NCBI RefSeq assembly: GCF_020035535.1
Contig: NZ_CP083350.1
Span: 2,800,501-2,864,500 of the forward strand
Direction: 5' to 3'
Length of the DNA stretch: 64,000 nucleotides
DNA from: Ensifer adhaerens
GTDB taxonomy: Bacteria > Pseudomonadota > Alphaproteobacteria > Rhizobiales > Rhizobiaceae
A program made the translations under genes and the position numbers. Below are positions 41,504-50,876 of the stretch, piece by piece; within the stretch, counting starts at the first letter, position 1, and each line of letters opens with the position of its first letter. The notes beneath the pieces are model-generated. The model did no database searches and was not told the origin of the DNA. It worked only from the letters and a program-made list of their open reading frames with translations.

Positions 41504-42115
41504 ATGGCAAAAACGCTCATCATTCCGGGATTGTTCGGGTCGGACGAGGGACACTGGCAACGCCATTGGCTGAGGGATCATCCGGATGCAGTTCTCGTCG
41601 AACAGATCGACTGGGACCGGCCAAGGCTTGATCATTGGCGCGACGCTCTCGAACGCGAAATCCTCCGGCACGGGACCGTCGATCTGGTGGCTCATAGCCT
41701 CGGTTCGGTTCTTGTCGCCAATTTGGCGCGCCGCCCCCTGGCAAGGCAAGTGCGCAGCGCACTGCTTGTCGCGCCCTGCGATCTTGGGCCAACCGATAGC
41801 CTGCATCCTGGCGTCATCGATTTCGGGCCGATGCCCGACCTGCCGTTGCCTTTCTCCAGCCTTGTCGTAGGCAGCCTCAACGACCCCTATATGCCCTTCG
41901 ATCGCCTGCGGCATGTCTCCACCCGATGGGGCAGCCGCCTCGTCGATCTTGGGCATGCCGGCCATATCAACATCGCCAGTGGCTTCGGTCGCTGGTCGCA
42001 TGGCTACGATCTGTTGCGGGTGTTGAACGGCATCGCGCGTCGAGATGCACCGCGCGTTCAGGCAATCGAAGCTGACGTCGTCGATCGGTCGCCCGTCCCG
42101 AGCGCTCTTGCCTGA
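41504..42115 (+). CDS. RBBP9/YdeN-type serine hydrolase
   Basis: A 203-residue alpha/beta hydrolase. MAKTLIIPGLFGSDEGHWQRHW is the family N-terminus, the nucleophile is in LVAHSLGSVL, the Asp in NDPYMPFDR and the His in LGHAGHINIASGFG. RBBP9/YdeN proteins are small serine hydrolases of unclear substrate. ATG at 41504 with AAGAGATTG upstream; an in-frame ATG at 41432 would run through the palindrome. Confidence 0.88.
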   Translation: MAKTLIIPGLFGSDEGHWQRHWLRDHPDAVLVEQIDWDRPRLDHWRDALEREILRHGTVDLVAHSLGSVLVANLARRPLARQVRSALLVAPCDLGPTDSLHPGVIDFGPMPDLPLPFSSLVVGSLNDPYMPFDRLRHVSTRWGSRLVDLGHAGHINIASGFGRWSHGYDLLRVLNGIARRDAPRVQAIEADVVDRSPVPSALA

Positions 42116-42198
42116 TGCCTCATCGAGAGCCCATTCGACTTGATCACTCACACGGCACTTGATGTTGGGATCGTTTCGCGCTCTAATAGCGCACTAAC

Positions 42199-42211
42199 TT
42201 TATAGAGTATA
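42199..42211. promoter_or_regulatory. TTTATAGAGTATA element (shared with 47432)
   Basis: TTTATAGAGTATA differs by one base from TTTATAGAGTTTA at 47432-47444 in the flavin reductase/ssuD divergent promoter. Both lie in AT-rich islands of an otherwise GC-rich region, so a common regulator of sulfonate use may bind both; alternatively they are AT-rich -10 regions. Confidence 0.45.
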
Positions 42212-42227
42212 CCGTCTAGGGATGACC

Positions 42228-42422
42228 ATGCACAAAAGTGCCAGGCCAACCAGAACAACGGATAAGGGCTCGACCGCTGCGGCGGCGGTCGTTATGTTTT
42301 CCCGACCCCACTGTAATGGCGCAGATCGGCGATTGCGCGAGGCGGGCGACAATTTTTCAAAACTGGGTCGGTCTGTGCAGTCCGAGCCGAAACAGCCATG
42401 CATTTCAGACTCTGCCGGGTAG
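42228..42422 (+). CDS. Possible leader peptide before the FAD protein gene
   Basis: A 64-codon frame starting at ATG 42228 (in-frame ATG also at 42222), just downstream of the TTTATAGAGTATA element, with a weak AGGG site. It is rich in Arg, Ser and Thr and shows no domain. A hairpin CGACCGC-TGCGGCG-GCGGTCG followed by TTATGTTTT lies inside it (42271-42299). It could be an upstream coding leader or just an open frame by chance. Confidence 0.2.
   Translation: MHKSARPTRTTDKGSTAAAAVVMFSRPHCNGADRRLREAGDNFSKLGRSVQSEPKQPCISDSAG
42271..42299 (+). terminator. Leader hairpin followed by T-rich run (attenuator candidate)
   Basis: Perfect seven-bp stem CGACCGC/GCGGTCG with a seven-base loop, then TTATGTTTT. 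It lies in the 329-bp region before the FAD protein gene, between the putative promoter element and the start codon. Confidence 0.4.
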
Positions 42423-42444
42423 AACCGGCCATGGGAGAGTGCAG

Positions 42445-43851
42445 ATGACTGTCCATGGATTGTTTGCGAAGGCCGCTTCAGAGGGAGCCGGCGCCAACGC
42501 CAAACCGCACATCGCCATCATCGGCCGCGGCTTTTCCGGGGTGATGATGGCCATCGCGCTGATGAAGTCGGTGCGAACGGCGTTCCACGTCCATCTTTTC
42601 GATCCGCAGCCGACGATCAGCGGCGGGCAGGTGTTGGCCGCTGCCCAGAGCGGTGAGATCCTCAACAGCCGGGTGCGCGATCTTTCTGTCGCCGCCGGCC
42701 AGCCGGAGGACTTCAACGATTGGCTGCTGGGGAATACCGAGTTTCGCGCGGCGGTCTCTGCCGCCATTCCCGGTTTCCAGCAGATCTTTGTGCCGAAGAG
42801 CATCTTCAGCGACTACGTTTATCAGCGCTTTTCCGAAGCGCTGACGCGCAGGCCCGATATTTCGATTCAGCTTTCCTGTCAGGCGGTATTGGGACTGCGC
42901 AAGCAGGCCAATGGCCGTTTCCTTGTGGTGCAGGAGGGGGCAGCGGTGGAGTGTGACGCCGTCGTGCTGGCGACCGGCTTCGGCCTGCGCCTGGGCGAAA
43001 TGGAGGTTGCCGAGGAGGAGAAGCCCCTGGTGCGCGCCCGCCGCCTGGTCGTGCCTCGTCATACCGTCCTGCTCGGCAGCGGCGTCCGCGTGGTCGACCG
43101 TCTGCTGCAATTGCGCGACAACGGTTTTGCCGGCGAAGTCACCATTCTTTCCCGGCACGGTTTTCTGCCGCAGCCGCATACGCGCCTTGCGGCGGCACCA
43201 ACATTTCCGGTCGAGCCGATGCCGACGCGGCTCGGCGAAATCGTCCGCTTCGTCCGTCAGGCCTGCGCGGAGGCGGAAGCCGCGGGACTTGGCTGGCAGG
43301 CGGCCATGAATGGCCTGCGTCGGCGGGCACGCTCCCTCTGGCAATCTTTGCCCGAAGAGGAAAAACGCCGGTTCAACCGGCATCTACGGTCGATCTATGA
43401 CAGCCACCGCAACCGCTTGCCGGCGCCTCTGCACCTGCGTTTGCAGCAGGAGCTCGCCGGTGGGCATACCACCATTCGCAAGGGCTGGGCAGGCAAGCGC
43501 CGCCCGGACGGGTTGTTGGTGCGCTGGGCGGGCGAAAACGAGGAGACGTTGCTTACCGCCGATCAGGTGATCGACTGTCGCTGTTCGGCGCCGGACCTTA
43601 GGGCGCCGCTGATGCAGAGCCTTTTTGCCGGCGGCCTGGCGGAGCCGGACGAGCTCAGCCTTGGGGTTGCCGTCAGCCCGGCCGGCGAAGCGCTGGTGGG
43701 CGGCCAAGCTACGCGCAATCTCTATGCGATCGGACCGCTCGGCGTCGGCAGCCTACCGGACATCGACCTGGTGCCCGAAATTGTGACCCAGACTTATGCG
43801 GCCGCGCGGTTGATCGCCACGCGCCACCGCGTGACACTTAAGACCGCCTGA
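42445..43851 (+). CDS. FAD/NAD(P)-binding protein, sulfonate cluster (paralog 1)
   Basis: A 468-residue flavoprotein-like enzyme of the FAD-NAD(P)-binding (HI0933-neighbour, Pfam NAD_binding_9-like) family. The dinucleotide motif IAIIGRGFSGVMMAIAL begins near residue 23, a second motif TVLLGSGVRVVD near 210. It shares ordered motifs with the 48689 protein: SLPEEEKRRFNRHLR versus [15 protein letters not shown] and LSRHGFLPQ versus LSRRGLRSR. It is convergent with tauC. Ribosome site GGGAGAGTG. Such proteins occur in sulfonate and sulfur-ester gene clusters; reaction unknown. Confidence 0.85.
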   Translation: MTVHGLFAKAASEGAGANAKPHIAIIGRGFSGVMMAIALMKSVRTAFHVHLFDPQPTISGGQVLAAAQSGEILNSRVRDLSVAAGQPEDFNDWLLGNTEFRAAVSAAIPGFQQIFVPKSIFSDYVYQRFSEALTRRPDISIQLSCQAVLGLRKQANGRFLVVQEGAAVECDAVVLATGFGLRLGEMEVAEEEKPLVRARRLVVPRHTVLLGSGVRVVDRLLQLRDNGFAGEVTILSRHGFLPQPHTRLAAAPTFPVEPMPTRLGEIVRFVRQACAEAEAAGLGWQAAMNGLRRRARSLWQSLPEEEKRRFNRHLRSIYDSHRNRLPAPLHLRLQQELAGGHTTIRKGWAGKRRPDGLLVRWAGENEETLLTADQVIDCRCSAPDLRAPLMQSLFAGGLAEPDELSLGVAVSPAGEALVGGQATRNLYAIGPLGVGSLPDIDLVPEIVTQTYAAARLIATRHRVTLKTA

Positions 43852-43871
43852 CGGCCGCAAATCCTAAGGCG

Positions 43872-44723
43872 TCAGCGCCGTGTCGCCCACGGTACCAGCC
43901 ATCGCTCGAGCAGGCGTGCGGTCATCTCGAAGACAAAGGCGACCGCTGCAATGACGACAATGCCGGCGATCACCACATCGGTCACCAGAAACTGAGCAGC
44001 AGACTGGATCATGAAGCCGAGGCCGCGCGTTGCCGCCACCAGTTCGGCCGCCACCAGCGTCGACCAGCCTGCACCCAGCGCAATCCGGGTCCCGGTGAGG
44101 ACCGAAGGCAGGGCGCTCGGCAGAATGACGTGGCGCAGGACCTGCAGCCGCGAAGCACCGAAAGCGCGGGCCGCGTTGATATGATCGCTTGAGGTGGATT
44201 TGACGCCGGTCGCCGTGGACAGGATGATCGGCGGCAACATTGCCAGCGCGATCACCGCGATCTTGGAGGCTTCACCGATCCCCAGCCAGATGATCACGAG
44301 CGGCAGGTAGGCGAGCGGCGGCAGGGGCCGCAGGAACTCCACGATCGGATCGAGGATACCTTTGCCGACGCGGCTCGTGCCTGTGGCAATGCCTGCCGGC
44401 ACCCCGAGGAGGATTGCGACGGCGAGCGCACCGAAAATCCGCAACAGGCTGGCGCCCAGATGCTGGGCAAGTGTCGCATCGACGAAACCGGTGACCGTGA
44501 GGCTCCGCAGGGCCTGATAGACGGCGAGCGGAGAGGGTAGAAACAGTGCCGAAACGACGCCATAGCTGGAGACAAGGCTCCACAGGACGAGCAAGGCAGC
44601 GATCGTCGCCAGAGATATCCAGGCGAGCGATATCAGTGACCTCACCGTACCCAGTTCCGATTGCTCGATGGTGTCGCGCGGCTGATGCGACTCCAGCGGT
44701 GCGCTTTCGATGGAGAGACTCAT
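43872..44723 (-). CDS. tauC: Taurine ABC transporter permease
   Basis: A 283-residue SsuC/TauC-type permease with six helices. It has the EAA loop (NAARAFGASRLQVLRHVILPSALPS in outline) and a C-terminal GLGFMIQSAAQFLVTDVV. ATG overlaps the tauB stop by four bases. Named from the clear TauA identity of the linked binding protein. Confidence 0.9.
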   Translation of the reverse strand: MSLSIESAPLESHQPRDTIEQSELGTVRSLISLAWISLATIAALLVLWSLVSSYGVVSALFLPSPLAVYQALRSLTVTGFVDATLAQHLGASLLRIFGALAVAILLGVPAGIATGTSRVGKGILDPIVEFLRPLPPLAYLPLVIIWLGIGEASKIAVIALAMLPPIILSTATGVKSTSSDHINAARAFGASRLQVLRHVILPSALPSVLTGTRIALGAGWSTLVAAELVAATRGLGFMIQSAAQFLVTDVVIAGIVVIAAVAFVFEMTARLLERWLVPWATRR

Positions 44724-45511
44724 GCGGCGATCCCTTCGTCTTCGGCATGGATGATGGCGGTCAGTTCGTCGTGAAGCCCCCGGAACGATGACGAACTGCG
44801 GAGCTCGGCGAGCGGTACCCCGGCCAGCAGATCGCGGCCGAACGTAGTTGTGATCTCGCTGGCGATGCGCCCAGGATTGGGCGCGAGAACGATAATGCGG
44901 GTCGCAAGGAGCAGCGCTTCCTCGATACTATGGGTGATCAGGAGCGCACCGACGTTGCTCTTTTGCCAGACGTCGAGAAGAAAGCTCTGCATCCGGCTGC
45001 GCGTGAGCGCGTCGAGTGCGCCAAGTGGCTCGTCCATCAGCAGAAACTTCGGGTCCGAGGCGAGCGCTCTGGCAATACCGACCCGCTGGCGCATGCCGCC
45101 GGAGAGCTCCCAGACGTTTCGGTTTGCTGCGCCCGGCAGGCCGACACGGTCGAGGAGGATCCGCGCGCGGTCCAATCGCTCAGATTTGGCAACGCCCCGG
45201 AGCTGAAGCGGAAAGGCGACATTGTCGACAGCGGTCAGCCATGGATAGAGTGCATCGTCCTGGAAAACCACGGCGCGATCTGCATCAGGCCCCGCCACCG
45301 ATCGGCCATCGACGCAGACGCGCCCGCTGCTGGCCGCCAAGAAGCCGGCTGCCAGGTTGAGAAGGCTGGTCTTGCCCGAGCCCGAGCGACCGATGACGAC
45401 GACGAATTCGTCGCGTGCGACCTTGAGGTTGATCGAAGCCAGAACCGGCGCGGCCCTGTTATCGGACGCTGCGTATCGCAGCGTGACATTATCGAGGGAA
45501 AGAACGGACAT
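44720..45511 (-). CDS. tauB: Taurine ABC transporter ATP-binding protein
   Basis: A 263-residue ATPase with Walker A GRSGSGKTSLLNLAAG, signature LSGGMRQRVGIARA, Walker B LLMDEPLGALD and switch His in LITHSIEEALLL. It is of the SsuB/TauB type. The ATG at 45511 (MSVLSLDNVTLRYAA) is taken; an ATG eleven codons upstream is possible. Its stop overlaps tauC. Confidence 0.92.
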   Translation of the reverse strand: MSVLSLDNVTLRYAASDNRAAPVLASINLKVARDEFVVVIGRSGSGKTSLLNLAAGFLAASSGRVCVDGRSVAGPDADRAVVFQDDALYPWLTAVDNVAFPLQLRGVAKSERLDRARILLDRVGLPGAANRNVWELSGGMRQRVGIARALASDPKFLLMDEPLGALDALTRSRMQSFLLDVWQKSNVGALLITHSIEEALLLATRIIVLAPNPGRIASEITTTFGRDLLAGVPLAELRSSSSFRGLHDELTAIIHAEDEGIAA

Positions 45512-45590
45512 CCTGCTGTTCCCGGCTGGGTGGCACGTCGGCATGCACGCCCGGCCATGTGCACCGAGCGAGCATGCCGATTGAAGTTTC

Positions 45591-46598
45591 TCAGAACGAG
45601 AGCTTGGCCGCTTCCTGTGCCCAGCGGGCGGAAACGTAGGGGGCGTAGTCCGGAAGAACCGCCGGAATCTTGCCCTGCTCGAGAAGGAACGCCGAGGTCT
45701 CGGCGACCGCCTTCACCGTTGCTCCGCCGAGAAGATCGGAGCCTGCCTGCTCTTCAAGCGAAGGGAAGTAGTAACCCTTGAGCAGGTTCGGAACCTCCTC
45801 GGGCTTCGCACCGGTGAGGCGGGCGATCTTCTCCACCGCGGGCGACCCGGTGCTCCAGCTCTCCGGCCTTGCGCGGTAATCCGCATAGGCGTCGCCCGTC
45901 ACCTTGACGAAACCGGTCACGATATCCGGGTGCTCCTCGGCAAACTTCTTGCTGACGATCCAGGCGTCGAAGGTCGGTCCGCCCCACTTCGCCACATCGC
46001 TGGAGGTTGCAAGCACGGTCGCGGTCCTCTTGAGTTCGGAGAGGACCGGATCCCAGACATAGGCGCCGTCGATATCGCCACGCTGCCAGGCAGCCGCGAT
46101 TTCCGGCGGCCTAAGGTTGAGGATCTCGACAGATTTTGCATCGATGTTCCAGTGTTTCAGCGCGGTCAGCAGGCTGTAATGCGCGGTCGATACGAAGGGC
46201 GTTGCGATCTTCTTGCCAGCAAGCTGCTCCGGCTTGTCGATCCCCTTGACCGCCAGCGCCTCGGCATCGCTGATCAACCCGACGACAAAAATGGTTTCGA
46301 ACGGGAGCTGCCGGCTAGCGGCGGCCGCGAGCGGCGAGGAACCGACATAGCCGATGTCGATTGAACCGGATGCGAGCGCGGCGATCACGTCGGCGCCGCC
46401 ATCGAACTTCTGCCAGGTGATCTTGGCTCCGGTGACCTTTTCGTAGGTGCCATCCGCCTGCGGCACGCGAGACGGCTCGACGATCGGTTGATAGCCGATC
46501 GTCAGGGTTGTTTCGGCAGCGAAAGCGGGGAAGGTGGCCTGGCTGGCCAGAAGCAAGGCCGCGCTTGCGGCAAGAAGGGTGCGTCTGCGGATCGTCAT
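45591..46598 (-). CDS. tauA: Taurine-binding periplasmic protein
   Basis: A 335-residue binding protein with a Sec signal (RRRTLLAASAALLLASQATFPAFA). The mature protein matches TauA of E. coli along its length as I recall it: VGSSPLAAAASRQ, HYSLLTALKHWNI, PPEIAAAWQRGDIDGAYVW and WGGPTFDAWIV. Ribosome site GAGGAGCACACA. First gene of tauABC. No tauD (taurine dioxygenase) gene is in the cluster; an SsuD-type enzyme is present instead. Confidence 0.93.
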   Translation of the reverse strand: MTIRRRTLLAASAALLLASQATFPAFAAETTLTIGYQPIVEPSRVPQADGTYEKVTGAKITWQKFDGGADVIAALASGSIDIGYVGSSPLAAAASRQLPFETIFVVGLISDAEALAVKGIDKPEQLAGKKIATPFVSTAHYSLLTALKHWNIDAKSVEILNLRPPEIAAAWQRGDIDGAYVWDPVLSELKRTATVLATSSDVAKWGGPTFDAWIVSKKFAEEHPDIVTGFVKVTGDAYADYRARPESWSTGSPAVEKIARLTGAKPEEVPNLLKGYYFPSLEEQAGSDLLGGATVKAVAETSAFLLEQGKIPAVLPDYAPYVSARWAQEAAKLSF

Positions 46599-46774
46599 TG
46601 TGTGCTCCTCAACGGTTGGGTCCTGGCCCCGCTTGTGGAGCCTCGTCACAATGCTGATTAAAAAGATGTATTTTATATAGATAAATTATTCCGCAATTCG
46701 CTGGCCCGCAGTGGGCTTCATTCCAAAGTTGTGGCGTTTCGGCGGAGCTTCGTGCGCTCGCCGAAACAATGCCG

Positions 46775-47323
46775 CTAAAGATCGAGCCCGCCATAGCGGC
46801 CGTTGTGGTAGACGATCGGCTCGCCGGAGCCCGCTGTGATGGCGACGACCCGACCGATGATGATGGCGTGGCTATGGCGCTCGATGATTTCCTCGACCTC
46901 GCAGTCGACCGCAGCCAATGCGCCGCTCAATGCGGATGCACCGCTTGCCAGTCGCACCCAGTCGGCTCCCTCGTAACGGGCGACGCCCTTGGCGCCATGC
47001 AGACCGGAGAAGCGCTCCGCCACGCTCTGTTGCTCGCGGGAGAGGACGTTGACGCAGAAGTGCCGGTAGCGCTGGATGATCGGCCAGGTCGAGGACGTCC
47101 GGTTGATGTTGACGATCATGGTCGGCGGATCGACCGAGAGGGCCGTTGCCGACGTGACGGTCGCACCAGTCCGGTCATCGCCGATGCCGGCGGTAATCAC
47201 GGAAACACCCCCTGAGAAATTGCGCATCGCGGCCTTCAGGACAGGCGCCGTGATCGGTTCGTAGCCATTGCTGGTTGGAATACTTGCGTCGAATGCTGGA
47301 GACGCGGCGAGCGCGATCGTCAT
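46775..47323 (-). CDS. NAD(P)H:flavin reductase (FMN-binding split barrel)
   Basis: A 182-residue flavin reductase of the HpaC/Fre-split-barrel type (RNFSGGVSVITAG, then GATVTSATALSVDPPTMIVN, INRTSSTW and HFCVNVLSREQQ). It is a different fold from SsuE but can supply FMNH2 to the SsuD monooxygenase, whose gene is divergent at 187 bp. ATG at 47323 follows AGGGATTGGCC; a TTG two codons upstream is less likely. It precedes tauA on the same strand. Confidence 0.9.
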   Translation of the reverse strand: MTIALAASPAFDASIPTSNGYEPITAPVLKAAMRNFSGGVSVITAGIGDDRTGATVTSATALSVDPPTMIVNINRTSSTWPIIQRYRHFCVNVLSREQQSVAERFSGLHGAKGVARYEGADWVRLASGASALSGALAAVDCEVEEIIERHSHAIIIGRVVAITAGSGEPIVYHNGRYGGLDL

Positions 47324-47431
47324 GGCCAATCCCTCGAAATTTTCGCCTAATTCCCGTTCGCAAAACGTCGATGCGGGAAAAATTTTTCCTCGCGCAAAGG
47401 ATGGTCGTCTGATTTTTCATTGTCAATAAAT

Positions 47432-47444
47432 TTTATAGAGTTTA
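47432..47444. promoter_or_regulatory. TTTATAGAGTTTA element in the divergent flavin reductase/ssuD promoter
   Basis: It matches the element at 42199 at 12 of 13 positions, within an AT-rich island (47425-47456) between the divergent starts at 47323 and 47511. Candidate operator for sulfur-limitation control. Confidence 0.5.
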
Positions 47445-47510
47445 TATTTTTAATATTCGGCGTGGCGACCAAGACTGCCGAAGCAGAGTTTCACGAGGAG
47501 GCATTCGCCA

Positions 47511-48692
47511 ATGGAAACTGCGCCTGGAAATATCCCGGAAAAGATCAATGTGCTCTGGTTCCTGCCGACCCATGGCGACAGCCGCTATCTCGGCACCACG
47601 CGTGGCGGCCGCAATGTCGATATCAACTATCTGAAACAGGTGGCGCAGGCGGCCGACTCGCTCGGCTATTATGGCGTTCTCATTCCCACCGGTCGCAGTT
47701 GCGAGGACAGCTGGGTCGTCGCCTCGGCGCTGGCTCCGCTGACGGACAAGCTACGGTTCCTGATTGCGGTACGGCCAGGGCTCCTGTCGCCGACGCTGGC
47801 GGCCCGCATGACCGCAACGCTCGACCGGCTTTCGGGCGGACGGCTCTTGATCAACGTTGTCACCGGCGGCGATCCGATCGAGAACAAGGGCGACGGCATC
47901 CATCTTTCGCATACCGAGCGTTATGAGGTAACCGAGGAATTCCTCAATATCTACAAGGCCGTGCTTCGCGGCGACGAGGTCGAGTTCAAGGGCAACCACT
48001 TCGATATCGAGGGTGGCAAGCTGCTGTTCCCGCCCGTACAGCAGCCGCATCCGCCGCTTTATTTCGGTGGTTCTTCCGGCAAGGGACAAGAGGTCGCGGC
48101 GCGCACGATCGACAAATATCTGACCTGGGGAGAGCCCGTCGAGGACGTGGCCAGGAAGGTCGCCGAGGTCCGTGCGCTCGCCGATGCCGAGGGCAGGGAC
48201 GTGACCTTCGGCATCCGTCTTCACGTGATCGTGCGCGAAACGGCCAAGGAGGCATGGCAGGCGGCGGACGAACTGATACAATATGTCGATGACGACACGA
48301 TTGCCGCCGCACAGAAGGTGTTCGAGCGTATGGATTCGGTTGGTCAGAGCCGTATGAGCCGCCTGCATGGCGGCCGACGTGACAAGCTGGAAGTCGCTCC
48401 GAACCTCTGGGCCGGGGTCGGCTTGGTGCGGGGCGGTGCGGGCACTGCCCTTGTCGGTGACCCCGACCAAGTAAGGGTGCGCATGGAAGAGTACCGTCAG
48501 GCGGGCATCGATAGTTTCATCCTGTCCGGCTATCCGCATCTGGAGGAGGCCTACCGTTTCGGCGAGCTGGTGCTGCCGTACCTGCCGCTTGCCCATGCGG
48601 TTCCGGCCCGTGAGGCGTCCATCAACACCGGGCCTTTCGGTGAAACGATCGCGGGCGACCATCGTCCGAAACTGAAGGTTTCCCAATCGTGA
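47511..48692 (+). CDS. ssuD: FMNH2-dependent alkanesulfonate monooxygenase
   Basis: A 393-residue bacterial-luciferase-fold enzyme that cleaves sulfonates to aldehyde and sulfite. It follows E. coli SsuD closely: [26 protein letters not shown] (C64, the counterpart of Cys54), [23 protein letters not shown] and [20 protein letters not shown] with the mobile-loop Arg. Ribosome site CGAGGAGG. Its stop overlaps the next start (GTGA), so the downstream FAD protein is co-expressed. Confidence 0.96.
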   Translation: METAPGNIPEKINVLWFLPTHGDSRYLGTTRGGRNVDINYLKQVAQAADSLGYYGVLIPTGRSCEDSWVVASALAPLTDKLRFLIAVRPGLLSPTLAARMTATLDRLSGGRLLINVVTGGDPIENKGDGIHLSHTERYEVTEEFLNIYKAVLRGDEVEFKGNHFDIEGGKLLFPPVQQPHPPLYFGGSSGKGQEVAARTIDKYLTWGEPVEDVARKVAEVRALADAEGRDVTFGIRLHVIVRETAKEAWQAADELIQYVDDDTIAAAQKVFERMDSVGQSRMSRLHGGRRDKLEVAPNLWAGVGLVRGGAGTALVGDPDQVRVRMEEYRQAGIDSFILSGYPHLEEAYRFGELVLPYLPLAHAVPAREASINTGPFGETIAGDHRPKLKVSQS

Positions 48693-50173
48693 CAGGACCG
48701 ACGCGCCGACCCGTGATCGCTATCGTCGGCGGCGGCTTCACCGGGGCGGCTGTCGCCGCGAATCTCGCGCGCAGCGCAGCGAGCGGCAGCGCAACCATCA
48801 TCGTCTTCGAACCGCGGGCGCGGCTCGGTGCGGGCCTTGCCTACGATACGGACAATCCTGCGCACCGCATCAACGTGCCGGCGGCCCGCATGAGCCTGAT
48901 CCCGGATGATCCAGATGATTTCCTCAATTGGATGGCGTCAAAAGGTGAACCGCGCGGCGATCCGGAGGTTTTGGCGGTCGATGGCAATCTTTATCCGCGC
49001 CGGGCGGTTTTCGGGCGCTACGTCTGCGAGTTCGTCGCCCCTTTCCTGAAAAGTGGAAAGGTCGAGCACCGGCGTGAGCGCGTCGAGCAAATCGAACGCC
49101 GCGAGAACCGTTGGCGGCTGAGGAGTTCCGCCGGCACGGAGCTGCTGGCCGATATCGTTGTTGTCGCGACCACTCATCCGGCGCCTTGCGCGCCGCGGCG
49201 CGTGGATCAGGCGCTATGCGGCCATCCGCGCTACGTGCCCGACTCCACCGTTGTCGACGCCTTGGCCTGCATCCGCACCGACGATCACGTCCTGGTCGTC
49301 GGCAACGGGCTGACGGCGGCCGATGTGATCGCATCCCTGGGGCTTGCCGATCACTGCGGCCCGATCGTCGCTCTCTCGCGCCGCGGCCTGCGGTCGCGCG
49401 GCCATGCTGGGCTGCCCCAGGAGCTGTTTGGTGATTTCGCCAGCGAGCCAGCACGAACCGCGCTCGGATTGCTGAAGCGGGTCCGGCAAGCAGTGCGGGA
49501 CGCGGCCGACATCGGCACGAGTTGGCATGGGGTTTTCGACGCGCTTCGCAGCCAGGGCGGCCAGATCTGGCGAGCCCTGCCAGTGACGGAACGCCGCCGC
49601 CTCGTGCGTCATCTGCGGCCTTTCTGGGATGTTCACCGCTTTCGCGTGGCGCCGCAGGTCGACGGAGCGATCCTGGCGGGACAAGAGCAGGGGCGGATCC
49701 GAATTCTCGGAGCTGCGATCGAGGAGGTCGAGAGGCGCGGCCATATCATTGCCGTCGATATCCGTCACCGGCACACCGGCCGCCGCGAGCGCCTGCTGTT
49801 TGATGCCTGTGTGGTGACGACCGGCCCGGCTCATACCGGCATCCTGTCGAGCCAGGGCTGGCTTGCCGATCTTGCCTCACAGGGATGGCTGCGTCTGGAT
49901 GATGTGGGTTTGGGTCTCGCCTGCGACGAGGAAAGTCGCGCGATCGGGGCGAATGGCACAGCGGAGCGATCGCTGATCGTTGCGGGACCACTGGCACGCG
50001 GCACTTTCGGCGAACTCATGGGCCTGCCTCAGGTCAACGATCATGCAATATTCGTCGCCGAACAGATTGCAGACATGCTGACCAAGCCGGTGCGAAGCGG
50101 CCCGCGTGCCGCTCCTTTGGCAGAAATCCAGCAACGGTCGATGACGACCGTCGGCGGCGCCGCTAGCCGTTGA
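48689..50173 (+). CDS. FAD/NAD(P)-binding protein, sulfonate cluster (paralog 2)
   Basis: A 494-residue protein starting at GTG inside the ssuD stop codon. The FAD motif is [17 protein letters not shown] near the N-terminus, then [19 protein letters not shown] and a second nucleotide motif [17 protein letters not shown]. It is a relative of the 42445 protein. Family members often accompany N-hydroxylase and sulfur-metabolism genes. Coupling to SsuD suggests that it acts on the same sulfonates or recycles flavin; this is inferred. Confidence 0.87.
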   Translation: MTGPTRRPVIAIVGGGFTGAAVAANLARSAASGSATIIVFEPRARLGAGLAYDTDNPAHRINVPAARMSLIPDDPDDFLNWMASKGEPRGDPEVLAVDGNLYPRRAVFGRYVCEFVAPFLKSGKVEHRRERVEQIERRENRWRLRSSAGTELLADIVVVATTHPAPCAPRRVDQALCGHPRYVPDSTVVDALACIRTDDHVLVVGNGLTAADVIASLGLADHCGPIVALSRRGLRSRGHAGLPQELFGDFASEPARTALGLLKRVRQAVRDAADIGTSWHGVFDALRSQGGQIWRALPVTERRRLVRHLRPFWDVHRFRVAPQVDGAILAGQEQGRIRILGAAIEEVERRGHIIAVDIRHRHTGRRERLLFDACVVTTGPAHTGILSSQGWLADLASQGWLRLDDVGLGLACDEESRAIGANGTAERSLIVAGPLARGTFGELMGLPQVNDHAIFVAEQIADMLTKPVRSGPRAAPLAEIQQRSMTTVGGAASR

Positions 50174-50876
50174 CCGGCGTGGTCTCTCCATCGAGACGCC
50201 GCGACCAGTCCTCGACCTTGCGCGTCTGTAGGCGCTTGACCGCATACTCCCGCCAACCGGATGGCAGAATGGCAAGATTGGCGATCTCCTCAAGCGCCTG
50301 GCGATTGAGCGTATCGACGTAGAGGAAGTGCCAGAGCCGGCCGATCGTCCACACCGGATGACGACGCTCGACGAGGTGCATTCGGTCACCAGCCGAAACC
50401 AGCCCGCCCTCGATTACGCGATAGTACCAACCGGTGCGGCCTGTATGCTGAAGACGCCGCGCCATGTCGGGCAAATCGAAGCGGCGGTTCAGTTTCCAGC
50501 AGGGCTGCCGGCCCTGGCTCACTTCGAGAAGAGCGCCGCCGAGGCGAAACCGGTCTCCGACTGCCACATCGCTTTCCGTCAGCCCGAGGGTCGAGAGGTT
50601 CTCGCCGAAGGCGCCCGGCCGTTTCAACAGTGGCAGAGGGCCGATCTCGTCTGTCCAGGCGCGATAATGATCCCAGGGGTAGTGATGGACGGCCTTGTCG
50701 ACGCCACCGTGCCTCTTGAGATCCCCCTGATGGTCGCCAGTAAAGCCCGTTGACCCCAACTGTACGGAGCCGTAGATCGGATGTTTGTCGATACCGCTCT
50801 GGGTTCCGCGATCGTCGATCGGCGAGAGGTTGCCGACAAGCAAGGCGTCAAGCGCGACGGGCTGCCGGTCAACCAT
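50163..50876 (-). CDS. MOSC-domain protein (YiiM type)
   Basis: A 237-residue MOSC protein. MOSC domains bind molybdenum cofactor or hydroxylated purine substrates; YiiM reduces 6-N-hydroxylaminopurine. Visible features are GFTGDHQGDLKRHGGVDKAVHHY, PGAFGENLSTLGLTESDV and the conserved Cys in QGRQPCWKLNRRF. The C-terminal three-helix (3-alpha) extension is present. It overlaps the amidotransferase gene by eight bases and the FAD protein gene on the other strand by eleven. Confidence 0.9.
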   Translation of the reverse strand: MVDRQPVALDALLVGNLSPIDDRGTQSGIDKHPIYGSVQLGSTGFTGDHQGDLKRHGGVDKAVHHYPWDHYRAWTDEIGPLPLLKRPGAFGENLSTLGLTESDVAVGDRFRLGGALLEVSQGRQPCWKLNRRFDLPDMARRLQHTGRTGWYYRVIEGGLVSAGDRMHLVERRHPVWTIGRLWHFLYVDTLNRQALEEIANLAILPSGWREYAVKRLQTRKVEDWSRRLDGETTPVNG

